Assembly: GCA_964405335.1 (NCBI GenBank)
Contig: CAYONP010000013.1
Coordinates: 16,088 to 80,087 of the forward strand
DNA: 64,000 nt
Source: CAYONP01 sp964405335
Lineage (GTDB): Bacteria; Armatimonadota; UBA10988
Reading direction: 5' to 3'
The position numbers and the translations under genes were made by a program. Shown here piece after piece: positions 30,311 through 38,994 of this stretch (position 1 is the first letter of the stretch; every line of letters begins with the position of its first letter). Below the pieces are notes generated by a model that worked only from the letters and a program-made list of their open reading frames with translations, ran no database searches and was not told where the DNA came from.

Positions 30311-31243
30311 TCAGTCAGGCAGCTCGATGCTCACGCCCGGGTGGATCGCCTCGGCCAGCCGCTTGGCGCTCAGGCCGACGCGCGGGCAGGGGACGAGGAC
30401 ATAGGACTCGGTGATCACTTCGATCCGCCCGTCGCGCACCGCCGGCAGGGTGGGCAGCGCGGTCCAGTCGGACTTCAGCTTAGCCAGGTCGGCGGCCGAC
30501 AGGTCCTTGTCCGGCTGCAGGTCGAGGATCACCTCGGGCGCCGCTTCGGTCACGGCTTCGAGCGACGGTTGCGGGTAGAACTCGTCCAGCCGGCCGAACA
30601 CGTTCTCGCCGCCGGCGATGTCGATCAGGCTGTCGAGGAAGCTGCCCCGGCCGCAGGTGATCAGGTTGCCGAGGCTGCCGGCGGCGCGGTCGGTGCTGAG
30701 CAGGACTCGGCGGCGGGGTAGCTCGGCGACGGCGGCGCGCACCGCGTCGAGCTGGCGGTCGATGCGGTTGTTCAGCTCCATCGAACTGTTGTGCCGCCCG
30801 AGCTGCGCGCCGAGGTCGTTGATCACCAGGTGCAGGTCGGCCAGGGAGTCGAGCCGCTGCGCGCTGTAGCGCATGCCGTGCGCCTCGGCGTGGTCGCGGA
30901 CCAGGTCGTGGATGCCCTGGATCACGATCAGGTCGGGATGCAGCTCGGTCAGTCGTTCGAGGTTGGGATTGAGGAACCCGCCGCAGCGGGGCAGGTCGGC
31001 CACCTCGGGCGGGTAGGCGCAGAAGTCGGTCACGCCGACGACCAGGTCGCCGCCGCCGAGGGCGAACAGGATCTCGGTCAGCGCCGGGCTGAGGCTCACG
31101 ATCCGATCGGGCACGCGGCGCTCGAAGACCTGCCGCGGCGGCTCGGGCCGGCGTGAATCGAGGTAGTGCAGCAAGCCGTACAGCGCGCCGCCGACCAGCA
31201 GGGCGGCGAACGCGGTCAACGCCATCCGGCGGCGATCGGACAT
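30311..31243 (-). CDS. Membrane-anchored periplasmic binding protein (BtuF/FecB-like)
   Basis: A 310-residue protein with one N-terminal membrane helix (RMALTAFAALLVGGALYGLLHYL) that probably stays as an anchor. The rest is a type III binding-protein fold: RIVSLSPALTEILFALGGGDLVVGVTDFCAYP, then FLNPNLERLTELHPDLIVIQG, PRRRVLLSTDR, and GGENVFGRLDEFYPQPSLEAVTEAAPEVIL. Closest in pattern to vitamin B12 (BtuF) or siderophore binding proteins of ABC importers. No permease or ATPase gene is nearby, so the partner transporter is elsewhere. Confidence 0.9.
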   Translation of the reverse strand: MSDRRRMALTAFAALLVGGALYGLLHYLDSRRPEPPRQVFERRVPDRIVSLSPALTEILFALGGGDLVVGVTDFCAYPPEVADLPRCGGFLNPNLERLTELHPDLIVIQGIHDLVRDHAEAHGMRYSAQRLDSLADLHLVINDLGAQLGRHNSSMELNNRIDRQLDAVRAAVAELPRRRVLLSTDRAAGSLGNLITCGRGSFLDSLIDIAGGENVFGRLDEFYPQPSLEAVTEAAPEVILDLQPDKDLSAADLAKLKSDWTALPTLPAVRDGRIEVITESYVLVPCPRVGLSAKRLAEAIHPGVSIELPD

Positions 31244-31341
31244 CGCTGCTCCTCGCCGACATTCTCCCGTCTCGCCGGCGGCGCGTCAACGGCAGGAAGC
31301 ACCCGGCCGGCCGCGAACCGGCGGCGCCGGAGGGCCTGCCG

Positions 31342-33735
31342 ATGCCGGTCCGGCTCGCCTGCTGTCTCTGCCTGGTCACGGTCCTCGGCTGCCTGGCCCA
31401 GGAGGCCGAGCCGCCCGACCGGCTCGCCGCCGCGCGCGCCGCCAAGGCCGCCGGTGACTTGCGCACCGCGCGAACCGAGGCGCGGGCGGTGCTACAGGCC
31501 AACCCCGACAACGCCGAGGCCTGGTGGCTGGTCGCCTGGATCGAGGCCGGGCTCGGTGACCGCCCCGCCGCGCTCGCGGCCTTCGGCCAGGCGGCCGACC
31601 TGCTGCCGCCGGAGGACGAGCGGCTCGGGACGGCGCAGCGCAAGGCCGACCAGCTCCGCGCCGAGCTGCGGCCGCTGCCGCCGCGCCGGCCGCCGGTCGA
31701 GCCGGTGCCGCCAGCGCCGCCGCGCTTCACGTTCGGCAACGCCTGGCCCGGCGTCGTGCTGCTCGCGGCGCTGCTGGCCAGCCTGATCGCCGGCGGGCGG
31801 GCGGCGCTGCTCGACTGGCGCGACGGCCGCGGCAGCCCGGCGGCGCGTTTCGCCGACCTCTGTCTCCGCGCCGGCGCCGGCCGGCCGGTCTCGGTGCGGG
31901 AGCTGTTTGCCCTGGCCGAGGCCGACACGCTGCGCACGCTGCCCGATCACGATCTGGCCCTGGCGGTCAATCTCGCCGCCGGGCTGGGTGAGGAGTCGCG
32001 CGCCGAGCTGGCGGCGCTGGTTCGCGCTGGCAGCGGCCGGCAGCGGAGCATTGCCGCTCAGGCACTGGCCCGGCAGGCGGCCCAGCCCGACCCGACCGTC
32101 TGGCGACCGCTGCTCGACGAGCAGGAGGTCGGCCTGCAGCGCGCCGCGCTGCAGGCGCTGCGGCAGCAGCCCGATGCCGGCGCGGTCGACCCGCTCCGCC
32201 GGCTGGCGCTCGGCCACCAGCCCGAACTGGCAGTCGATGCCGTCGCCGCGCTGGCCGGGCTCGGCGGCGACCGCGCCGCCGAGGCGCTGGGCGAGGTGGC
32301 CACCAGCGCCGCCGTCGCCGAGGCCCGGCCGGCCGCCCTGGCGGCGCTCGGCGAGCGACGGCGGCTGCCCGATTCGCTGGTCCGCAGCCTGACCCCGCTG
32401 CTGCGCGGCGACGAGGCCACCAAGCTGGCCGTGCTGGCCTGCTTCGCGACCATCGGCGACCGCGCGCGCCGCCGGCTGCTTGCCGCCACACTCGAGCCAT
32501 CGGCGGCGGTACGGCGTGCCGCGCGCGAGGCGCTGCTGGCCAATCGGCACGGCCACTTTGCCCAGCCCGAGGCCGAGTGGGCGGGCCCGCTGCTGCGCTT
32601 TCTGGCCGGCGCTCGCGAGCCCACCGACGAAGCGCTGGAGGTGGCCATCGCCTGGGCGCCCGGCGAAGCGCTGCCGTTGGTCGAGCGCGCCCTCGGCGCC
32701 GACCTCGAGACCCCGGCCGGACAGGCGCTGCGCCGCCGGGCCGTGGCCTGGCTGGCGGTCGCCGATCAGCCCGAGGCCGGCCGACTGCTCCGGCAGGCGC
32801 TCGAGGCGATGCCGAGCGAGGGACTCTCGCCGGTGGCGGCGGCGCATCTGGGCGAGCTGGTCGAGGCGGTGGCCCGCCGCGGTGTGGTCGAGGCGCTGCC
32901 GACCCTGGTTGCCCGTCTCGCCGCCGCACGCGACGACGAAGCTCTCCAGGCCGCCTGCCGCGCGCTGGCCGCCGATCCCGGTGCGGGCGCCGCGCTGGCG
33001 GTTGCCGCATCCGATCCGCGGCCGTCGGTGCGCGCCGTGGCGATTGATCTGCTGGCCCGCCACCCGGCGCCCGAGGCGGCCGAGGCGCTGCTGGCCGAAC
33101 TCGACCGCGGCGGCCATGGCGCGGTCGCTTGGCCGACGGTGCTGCGCGCGGCGCAGGCGCTGTGCGAGCTGGGCGACAAGCGGGCGGTGCGGAGCCTGCT
33201 CAAGCTCCGCGACCGGCACGAGGAGGCCCGCTGCGACGCGCTCGACGTGGTCCTCGCCCGGCTCGACGAACCCGAGGCGAAACGCCGTGTCGAGGCGATG
33301 CTGGTCCGGCCGAGTTGGGCCGGCCGCCGGCCGGCCGCCGACTACTTCCGCCACCTGCGCGAGCCGCCGCCGCGAGCCGCCGCGGTGGTTCGCGAAGCCG
33401 CCGCGCACGAGCAGGCCGAGGCGATGGCGGCCGATCCAGACGTTGACCCCGCTCGGCTGGCGGAGCTGGGCGCCGACGTGCAGCCGACGCTGGAGGACTG
33501 GTTGTTCGACGCCGACCGCCGCGAGGTCGCGGCGGCGGCGCTGGCGCGGCTGGGCGACGCCGAAGCGAAGCTGCGCGCCGAGCGGCTCTGGCGCATCGAC
33601 GAGCTGGCGCAGCGGCGCGGCGACGAGGCGGCGCGGGCGGAGCTGGCCGAGCTGGCGCGCGGCGCCGACGAACTGTTGCTCGACTACCTGAAGGCGCGGC
33701 TCGGCGCGGACGAGGCGCGGCGGCTGGTCGACTGA
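31342..33735 (+). CDS. HEAT-repeat lipoprotein with TPR and one membrane helix
   Basis: A 797-residue protein. The N-terminus is a lipoprotein signal, MPVRLACCLCLVTVLGC, with lipobox Cys at residue 17. A TPR-like pair follows (about 25-95), then a Pro-rich linker, a membrane helix (AWPGVVLLAALLASLIAGG, about 132-150), and from about 200 to the end a series of HEAT/PBS-lyase-type repeats (QRAALQALRQQPDAGAVDPLRRLALG, PEAAEALLAELDRGGHGA). Start is supported by GGAGGG seven bases upstream. Lipobox and membrane helix together are unusual. Presumably a scaffold at the envelope; no enzyme motif. Confidence 0.83.
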   Translation: MPVRLACCLCLVTVLGCLAQEAEPPDRLAAARAAKAAGDLRTARTEARAVLQANPDNAEAWWLVAWIEAGLGDRPAALAAFGQAADLLPPEDERLGTAQRKADQLRAELRPLPPRRPPVEPVPPAPPRFTFGNAWPGVVLLAALLASLIAGGRAALLDWRDGRGSPAARFADLCLRAGAGRPVSVRELFALAEADTLRTLPDHDLALAVNLAAGLGEESRAELAALVRAGSGRQRSIAAQALARQAAQPDPTVWRPLLDEQEVGLQRAALQALRQQPDAGAVDPLRRLALGHQPELAVDAVAALAGLGGDRAAEALGEVATSAAVAEARPAALAALGERRRLPDSLVRSLTPLLRGDEATKLAVLACFATIGDRARRRLLAATLEPSAAVRRAAREALLANRHGHFAQPEAEWAGPLLRFLAGAREPTDEALEVAIAWAPGEALPLVERALGADLETPAGQALRRRAVAWLAVADQPEAGRLLRQALEAMPSEGLSPVAAAHLGELVEAVARRGVVEALPTLVARLAAARDDEALQAACRALAADPGAGAALAVAASDPRPSVRAVAIDLLARHPAPEAAEALLAELDRGGHGAVAWPTVLRAAQALCELGDKRAVRSLLKLRDRHEEARCDALDVVLARLDEPEAKRRVEAMLVRPSWAGRRPAADYFRHLREPPPRAAAVVREAAAHEQAEAMAADPDVDPARLAELGADVQPTLEDWLFDADRREVAAAALARLGDAEAKLRAERLWRIDELAQRRGDEAARAELAELARGADELLLDYLKARLGADEARRLVD

Positions 33736-33760
33736 CCGTGGATCCGGCGCAAACGACAGC

Positions 33761-33788
33761 GGTAGGGGCGCCGCCAACGGCGCGCCCC
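33761..33788 (+). repeat. GTAG-tagged REP-like hairpin
   Basis: GGTAGG is followed by a near-palindrome (GGCGCC, CCAAC, GGCGCGCCCC). It shares the tag and the CCAACGGCGCG core with the copies at 45706-45837. It lies 25 bp past the HEAT gene stop. Confidence 0.55.
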
Positions 33789-33858
33789 GCCGGCCAAGGT
33801 GGTCCGTCTGCGGGCAGCCAAGGGCGGGCCGGCTGGCTGGACATCTGTGCGGACGGTT

Positions 33859-33878
33859 CCCGTCCTTGACAGGACGGG
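33859..33878. terminator. Hairpin between the HEAT gene and the PhoB-like regulator
   Basis: An 8-bp perfect stem (CCCGTCCT / AGGACGGG) with loop TGAC. With the REP hairpin at 33761 it separates the HEAT gene from the regulator at 33901 and may terminate transcription. The rest of the 165-bp gap shows nothing clear. Confidence 0.4.
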
Positions 33879-33900
33879 CGTTGTCGGCGATCGGTAGGGC

Positions 33901-34593
33901 ATGGAACGTGGCGGCAGCGTGCTGGTGATCGAGGACGACCGCCGGCTGGCCGAAGGCTGGCGGCTGGCGCTCGAGCGCGAGGGGCACCAGGTGCACCTGG
34001 CCCACGGCGCCGAGGAGGGCGTGGCGCTGGCGCTGCAGGCGCGGCCCGACCTGGTGGTGCTCGATGTCGACCTGCCCGATGGCGACGGCCTCGACGTCTG
34101 CCAGCGCCTGCGCCAGAAGACCTACGTGCCGATCATGATCTGCACCGGTGCCGCCACCGACGAGCAGGACAAGGTGCTCGGCCTGCGTTTCGGCGCCGAC
34201 GATTATCTCGTCAAGCCGTTCGGCCTGGCCGAATTCTGCGCCCGGGTCGACGCGCTGATCCGCCGCTCGCAAGTCTACACAGCCGAGTCGCCGCAGCGGC
34301 TGCGCGTGGCCGACCTGCTGATCGACGGCGAGGCCTACACCGTCGAACAGGCCGGCGTGCCGGTCGATCTGACCCCGAAGGAGTTCGAGCTGCTGGTTGC
34401 CCTGGCCGAGCATCCGCACCGGGTGCACACCCGCGACTACCTGCTCGAACGGGTCTGGGGGTACAACCGCGAGGTGAGGACGCGGACGCTCGACATGCAC
34501 ATCCGCCGGTTGCGCGAGAAGCTCGAACGCGATCCGGCCCGGCCGAAGTTGATTCAGACGGTGATCGGCGTCGGCTATCGACTGGTCGGCTAG
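33901..34593 (+). CDS. OmpR/PhoB-family response regulator
   Basis: A 230-residue two-domain regulator. Receiver: E11/D12/D13, phospho-site D55 in LVVLDVDLPDGDG, T83, K106 in YLVKPFG, all canonical. Winged helix from about 134 on: VDLTPKEFELLVALAEHP, VWGYNREVRTRTLDMHIRRLREKLE, ending QTVIGVGYRL. It should bind direct repeats with 11-bp spacing, and four such repeats (34596-34639) lie just behind it, before the receiver-kinase genes. So it probably controls the downstream operon, and the histidine kinase there is the likely partner. Confidence 0.95.
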   Translation: MERGGSVLVIEDDRRLAEGWRLALEREGHQVHLAHGAEEGVALALQARPDLVVLDVDLPDGDGLDVCQRLRQKTYVPIMICTGAATDEQDKVLGLRFGADDYLVKPFGLAEFCARVDALIRRSQVYTAESPQRLRVADLLIDGEAYTVEQAGVPVDLTPKEFELLVALAEHPHRVHTRDYLLERVWGYNREVRTRTLDMHIRRLREKLERDPARPKLIQTVIGVGYRLVG

Positions 34594-34595
34594 CC

Positions 34596-34639
34596 GTTAC
34601 ACCACCGTGACACGGTTGTGACTCGGCCTTGAAACCGAT
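34596..34639 (+). promoter_or_regulatory. Pho-box-like array of four 11-bp direct repeats
   Basis: Four consecutive 11-bp units begin at 34596, 34607, 34618 and 34629: GTTACACCA, GTGACACGG, GTGACTCGG and TTGAAACCG (first nine bases of each). The two central ones are best (8 of 9 identical). GTGACA is the complement of the TGTCAC core of the E. coli Pho box, and the 11-bp period is that of PhoB/OmpR-family dimers. It sits in the 82-bp gap after the PhoB-like gene; only a weak -10 (GATAGG, 34644-34649) follows. Confidence 0.6.
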
Positions 34640-34675
34640 GTCCGATAGGGAGAGAAGGAGCGCTGGGGCGAGAGC

Positions 34676-35041
34676 ATGCCCAGATCGGTCCTGATCATCG
34701 AAGATTCGCCCTCGACCGCCAGCCTGGCACGGCTGGCGCTCAGCGGGCTGCCATGCCAGGTCGAGCTGGCCCGCTCGGCCGGCGAGGCACTGCGCCTGGT
34801 ACGCGAGATGCTGCCCTCGGTGATCACCCTCGACGCCTATCTCCCGGGCGTCTCGTCGATTGCCTTCTGCATCGACCTGCGCAGCGCCGCGCCGGCCGCC
34901 GCGATGGTCCTGCTGATCGAGCGCGGGATGCTGCCGACCGACCTGCCGGCCGCCCAGGTTCGGCTGTTCAAACCGCTCGAACCGCGACGGTTCGCCGCCG
35001 TGGTCGGCGACCTGCTGGAGTCCGATGACCCCGCGGTCTGA
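34676..35041 (+). CDS. Single-domain response regulator, partly degenerate
   Basis: A 121-residue receiver: acidic E9/D10, phospho-site D53 in VITLDAYLPGVSS, and Lys in LFKPLEP. The Ser/Thr switch residue after strand 4 is missing (AMVLLIERG), so the activation switch may be altered. It overlaps the histidine kinase start by 17 bp, implying coupled expression and likely phosphotransfer from that kinase. A Pho-box-like array lies upstream. Confidence 0.9.
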   Translation: MPRSVLIIEDSPSTASLARLALSGLPCQVELARSAGEALRLVREMLPSVITLDAYLPGVSSIAFCIDLRSAAPAAAMVLLIERGMLPTDLPAAQVRLFKPLEPRRFAAVVGDLLESDDPAV

Positions 35042-36638
35042 ACCGCTCGCCGCCGTCGCGGCGCAACCGTGGCTCGACGAGCTGTTCGACGCCCTCGACG
35101 GCGGCGTCGGCCTGTTCGACCCCGCCGGCCGCATCCTCCGCGCCAACGAGCGCCTGGCCGAACTGGCCGGCCGCGAGCAGCCCGACGGCCTGCTCGTCGG
35201 CGAGCTGTTCCGTGACGCCGGCTGGGACCTGGCCCTGGCCGCTGCCCGCCAGCGCGGTCGGTGGCGCGGCCGGCTGCCCGCCGGCGGGCGCGAGCTGGTC
35301 GCCACGCTGCGCGTCGGGGCCGGCGGCTACGGCGTCCTGATCTGTCACGACCGCACCGCCGAGCTGGCCAGCGAGCGCCGCGCGGCCAGCCTCGAAGCGC
35401 AGATCCGCGAGCAATCGCACCGCGCCGACAGCGCCCGCGAGCTGCTCTTCGAACAGGCCGAACGGCTGACCACCGTCCACCGACTGAGCTACGACGCCGT
35501 CGGCTCGGGCACCGTCCGCGACACCGCCACGCGGGCCGTCGAGGCGCTGATCGGCGACCTCGGCGCCGAGAGCGTCTCGGTCTGGCTGCTCGACTACGAT
35601 CGGCCGCGCCTGCGCCGCCTGGCCGGCGTCGGCTCGCGCGCCGACGGGCTGCCCGAGAGCTGCGACCTCCACGCCTCCGGGCCGGTCGCCGAGGCCCTGC
35701 GGCTCGGCCGGCCGCTGCCCGATGCCGGCGAGGGCGCACTGGCCGGCCTGGCCATCTTCCCGTTGCCCGGCCGGGACGGGCCGCTCGGCCTGCTGGCCGT
35801 CGACGTCGCGCCCGACCTGGACACGGTGCAGCTCTACACGCCGCACCTCGCCGCGGCGTTGAGCAACGCCATGATGGCCGAGCAGCTCGCGCTGGCGAAC
35901 GCCGAGCTGCGGCAGCTCGACCAGCAGAAGACCGAGTTTCTGAACGTCGTCGCGCACGACTTGCGGACGCCGCTGACCTGCATCCGGACCTATACCGACC
36001 TGATCGCCATGTACGTCGACGAGCCGCCCGAGACCTATGCCGAGTTCCTCCAGATCGTGGTCGAGGAGACCGAGCGGCTGGGGCAGCTGCTGGACAACTT
36101 TCTCGACCTGGCCCGGCTCGAGAACGCCACGCTGCGGTTCGAGCTCGGCCCGGTGCGGGTCGACGAGCTGATCGAGCGCTTCGGCCATGTCTGGAGCGCC
36201 AAGGCGGCGGCCGAGCAGATCGAGTTGTGGAGCCAGGTCGAGCGCGACCTGCCATCGATTTGCGCTGATCGCCCGCGATTGGAGCAGGTGATCACCAACC
36301 TGCTCTCGAACGCCTTCAAACACACGCCGCCGGGCGGGCAGATCGGTCTGCGCGCCAAGGCGGCGGACGGGGGAGTGACGGTCTGGGTCCAAGACACCGG
36401 ACCCGGTGTGCCGGAGGCCGACCGCGGCCGCATCTTCGAGCGCTTCCGCCAGGCCCGCGGAGCCGACCGAAGCCGCGGTGGCGCGGGCCTCGGCCTGGCC
36501 ATCGCGCACGCCGTGGTGACGGCGCACGGGGGCCGGATCTGGGTTGAGGACGTCGCGGGTGGCGGGGCGTCATTCGGGTTCTGGCTGCCGCTGGAGCCGC
36601 CCGACGACGCCGCGGTCAGAGAGGAAGATGATGCCTGA
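35025..36638 (+). CDS. Soluble sensor histidine kinase (PAS-GAF-HisKA-HATPase)
   Basis: A 537-residue kinase with no membrane segment. A PAS-like domain (about 15-110), a short coiled coil (115-150), a GAF domain (155-285), HisKA with phospho-H311 in FLNVVAHDLRTPLTCIRTY, and a HATPase domain: N box LEQVITNLLSNAFKHTP, G1 VQDTGPGVP, G2 GAGLGLAIAHAVVTAHGG. It would sense a cytoplasmic signal through PAS/GAF and phosphorylate the receivers encoded on both sides and perhaps the PhoB-like regulator. Overlaps both neighbours (17 and 8 bp). Confidence 0.94.
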   Translation: MTPRSEPLAAVAAQPWLDELFDALDGGVGLFDPAGRILRANERLAELAGREQPDGLLVGELFRDAGWDLALAAARQRGRWRGRLPAGGRELVATLRVGAGGYGVLICHDRTAELASERRAASLEAQIREQSHRADSARELLFEQAERLTTVHRLSYDAVGSGTVRDTATRAVEALIGDLGAESVSVWLLDYDRPRLRRLAGVGSRADGLPESCDLHASGPVAEALRLGRPLPDAGEGALAGLAIFPLPGRDGPLGLLAVDVAPDLDTVQLYTPHLAAALSNAMMAEQLALANAELRQLDQQKTEFLNVVAHDLRTPLTCIRTYTDLIAMYVDEPPETYAEFLQIVVEETERLGQLLDNFLDLARLENATLRFELGPVRVDELIERFGHVWSAKAAAEQIELWSQVERDLPSICADRPRLEQVITNLLSNAFKHTPPGGQIGLRAKAADGGVTVWVQDTGPGVPEADRGRIFERFRQARGADRSRGGAGLGLAIAHAVVTAHGGRIWVEDVAGGGASFGFWLPLEPPDDAAVREEDDA

Positions 36639-37005
36639 AAAGACAGTGGTCATCGCCGAAGATGAACCACGTATCGCGCGGTCGCTCGCCTTCATCGTCG
36701 AACGCGAAGGCGCCGAAGCGGTCACCGTGACCGACGGCAACGCCGCGGTCGACGCCATCCGCCGGCACCGGCCGGCGCTCGCCCTGGTCGATATCATGAT
36801 GCCCGGACTGGACGGCCTGGAGGTCATTCGCCAGGTCCGCGCCGACCCCGACTGCCGCACCGCAATCCTGGTCGTCACCGCCGTGGGACAGCAGGACGAC
36901 GAGACGACGGCGCTCAACCTCGGCGCCACCGGCTACGTGCGCAAGCCATTCGACGCGCGGCAACTGCGCGACCTGATTGTCGAAATCCTGCGCGTCCGCG
37001 GGTAG
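36631..37005 (+). CDS. Single-domain response regulator
   Basis: A 124-residue receiver with E10/D11 (VIAEDEP), phospho-site D54 in LALVDIMMPGLDG, Thr in LVVTAVG, and Lys in VRKPFDA. Two adjacent ATGs are possible; the second (36631) is chosen because GAGGA lies five bases upstream. It overlaps the histidine kinase stop and ends the four-gene phosphorelay. Confidence 0.92.
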   Translation: MPEKTVVIAEDEPRIARSLAFIVEREGAEAVTVTDGNAAVDAIRRHRPALALVDIMMPGLDGLEVIRQVRADPDCRTAILVVTAVGQQDDETTALNLGATGYVRKPFDARQLRDLIVEILRVRG

Positions 37006-37044
37006 CCCGCGCACGGCGCGCCACAATAGCACTGGAGAAGGACG

Positions 37045-38016
37045 GTGACCGATCGGCCACAGGGAATGAGTCGTCGCGCGTTTCTCGGCACCGCCGCCGC
37101 CGCGGGCGGGTTCGCCCTCGCCGCGCGCGGCGCACCGCAGCCGTTGCCCACCGCCGTCTTCGGGCGCACCGGCGCCGAGGTCACCCGCCTGGGCATCGGC
37201 ACCGCCTGCGCCGGGCAATCGAGTGGCGTCGACCTGGCCACCGCCACGCGCATTTATCGTGAGGCGATGGACGCCGGGATCACCTACATCGACACCGCCC
37301 GCGTCTATGGCAAGGCCGAAGAGGCGCTCGGCACCGCGCTGGCCGGCCGGCGCGACGAGGTCTTCCTGATCACCAAGGCCGCCGCCGACTCGTACGACGA
37401 GGCGCGGCGCTCGTTCGAAACCTCGCTCCGGCTGCTCAAGGTCGACCACGTCGACTGCCTCTACTGGCACGCCATCGGCTACCGAAACGTCGAGCAGGCG
37501 CTGGACGAACAGAGCGCGTTCCGCTATATCCTCGACCAGAAGGAGGCCGGCCGAACGCGCTTCGTCGGCATCACCAGCCACGCGCAGCCGACCAACACGG
37601 CGGCGATGTTCCGGCACGGCGTGGTCGATTGCTGCATGGTCGTGCTCAACTTCGTCGATCGGCACCTGTACGACTTCGAGACCAAGCTGCTGCCGGCGGC
37701 GCGCGAGCACAATGTCGGTATGGTGGCGATGAAGGTCTTCGGCGGCATGAGGGGCAACAACTTCGCCCGCTACGACGGCCCGCCGACGCCGCCGCACCTG
37801 GATGAGCAGCACCTTTCCGCGGCGTTCCGTTACGCCCTGAGCCTGGAGGGCGTGCACGTGGCGGTGGTCGGCATGCACTCGGTCGAGCAGGTCCACGCCA
37901 ACGTCGCGCTGGCGAAGCAGTTCGCACCCCTGCAGCCGGCCGAGTTTGTGCGCCTGGAGACGCTCGGCAAGCAACTTGCCGCGGGCTGGGAGCCGCGTTT
38001 CGGCGGTACCGTGTAG
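37045..38016 (+). CDS. Aldo/keto reductase with Tat signal
   Basis: A 323-residue protein. The N-terminus has a textbook twin-arginine signal, MSRRAFLGTAAAAGGFALAA, starting at residue 8 after a short lead. The barrel shows FGRTGAEVTRLGIGTA, the catalytic-type Tyr in DTARVYGKAEEALG, YWHAIG, and GMVAMKVFGG, as in periplasmic aldo/keto reductase-like proteins of Planctomycetes and relatives. The cofactor-binding end is atypical. Substrate unknown. GTG start with GGAGAAGG upstream. Followed by a hairpin and the convergent PH-like genes. Confidence 0.88.
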   Translation: MTDRPQGMSRRAFLGTAAAAGGFALAARGAPQPLPTAVFGRTGAEVTRLGIGTACAGQSSGVDLATATRIYREAMDAGITYIDTARVYGKAEEALGTALAGRRDEVFLITKAAADSYDEARRSFETSLRLLKVDHVDCLYWHAIGYRNVEQALDEQSAFRYILDQKEAGRTRFVGITSHAQPTNTAAMFRHGVVDCCMVVLNFVDRHLYDFETKLLPAAREHNVGMVAMKVFGGMRGNNFARYDGPPTPPHLDEQHLSAAFRYALSLEGVHVAVVGMHSVEQVHANVALAKQFAPLQPAEFVRLETLGKQLAAGWEPRFGGTV

Positions 38017-38035
38017 GCCGACCGTGTCGGTCGGC
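38017..38035. terminator. Bidirectional hairpin between convergent genes
   Basis: A perfect 8-bp stem (GCCGACCG / CGGTCGGC) with loop TGT starts directly after the aldo/keto reductase stop and ends six bases before the stop of the convergent PH-like gene, so it can serve both. Confidence 0.55.
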
Positions 38036-38040
38036 GCGGG

Positions 38041-38994
38041 TCAATCCGGCGCGTGACGGCTCAACCCCCGCTCCACCTCAACGGCCACCCGCGCCCGCGA
38101 CAGCGCCGCCTCGGGCACGTCGCTCAGCCTGGGCAGCGGGCGGCCGGCTTCGCGGGCGGCGAGGAGCTCCTGAGTCGTCTTAGCCAGCGACCAGCCCTTC
38201 GCGCCGCTGGTGCCGAACCGGAGCCGTCCTCGCACCGTCTCGACATAGGCGACTGGCCCCTCATGCCAGGAGCTCAACAGGTCGTCCCACCCCACGTTTA
38301 TCGTCGCTAGATGATTCTGGGCGCGGATGCCACGTGCACCGGCCCAGCAGACATCGAAGCTACGCCGCGGGGCCAGCCAGCGCGCTGCCAGAATCGTGGC
38401 CAGCCACAGCAAACTAGGCGTCGCCCCCAGCCAGAGTGGCTGACCCCGGGTGACCAGATAGGCACTGACCGGCACCGATGTCCAGATGACCGCCCACAGC
38501 ACGCCGAGCGGCCGGGGCCGCCTGATCATCAGCCTGCCACCCGGCTCAACGCCGAGCAGTCGCTCGATCTGTGCACCGTCGACGGGTTCGGCGGCCTCTG
38601 CCAGCCGGTAGCGGCGCCACAGCGCGTGGGCTGTCTGGCGCAGGCGGCGTTGGTCTGGAACCTGCGCCAGAACCTGCCCACTGGGCAACTCGATGATGGA
38701 GCCGTCAGCCTCGGTGAACTCGACCTCGCTCCACGGCAGCCGCGAGACCTGTCCAGCGCGAGGGACGATGGTCACGCCGGCGTCGCTGAACCCCACCGAC
38801 CGCGTCCATCGGAACCAGCGGCGGAAAGTCGGCCAGGCGACCGCGAGCAGGGTGATGGCCGTGGCGAGCGGGGCGAAGGCGTCGGACTGACGGTAGATCG
38901 CGGCGCCCATAGCCACGATAGCCGCCCACATGGCCAACCTGTCGTATCGGTCGACCGGCACCACCTCGCGGTACTTCCAGTCTAGTTCAGCCAT
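38041..38994 (-). CDS. Membrane protein with two PH-like domains, paralogue 3 of 3
   Basis: A 317-residue protein with two hydrophobic hairpins (about residues 20-55 and 165-205), each followed by a small beta-rich domain resembling bacterial PH domains (GFSDAGVTIVPRAGQVSRLPWSEVEF and WAGARGIRAQNHLATINVGWDDLL). The last 40 residues (REAGRPLPRLSDVPEAALSR, then ARVAVEVERGLSR) are nearly identical in the two upstream paralogues, although the rest has diverged strongly. Start is at MAELDWKYREV, overlapping the previous stop by 8 bp in GATGGCTGA. Function unknown; possibly membrane or lipid sensing. Confidence 0.75.
   Translation of the reverse strand: MAELDWKYREVVPVDRYDRLAMWAAIVAMGAAIYRQSDAFAPLATAITLLAVAWPTFRRWFRWTRSVGFSDAGVTIVPRAGQVSRLPWSEVEFTEADGSIIELPSGQVLAQVPDQRRLRQTAHALWRRYRLAEAAEPVDGAQIERLLGVEPGGRLMIRRPRPLGVLWAVIWTSVPVSAYLVTRGQPLWLGATPSLLWLATILAARWLAPRRSFDVCWAGARGIRAQNHLATINVGWDDLLSSWHEGPVAYVETVRGRLRFGTSGAKGWSLAKTTQELLAAREAGRPLPRLSDVPEAALSRARVAVEVERGLSRHAPD

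Noticed and set aside
33866..33894. TTGACA at 33866 as a promoter of the PhoB-like gene
   Set aside because: No acceptable -10 at 16-19 bp; the TTGACA is part of the hairpin loop and stem.
31492..34500. A 1002-codon minus-strand open frame
   Set aside because: Antisense to the HEAT lipoprotein and the PhoB-like regulator; no signal, no ribosome-binding site, no domain.
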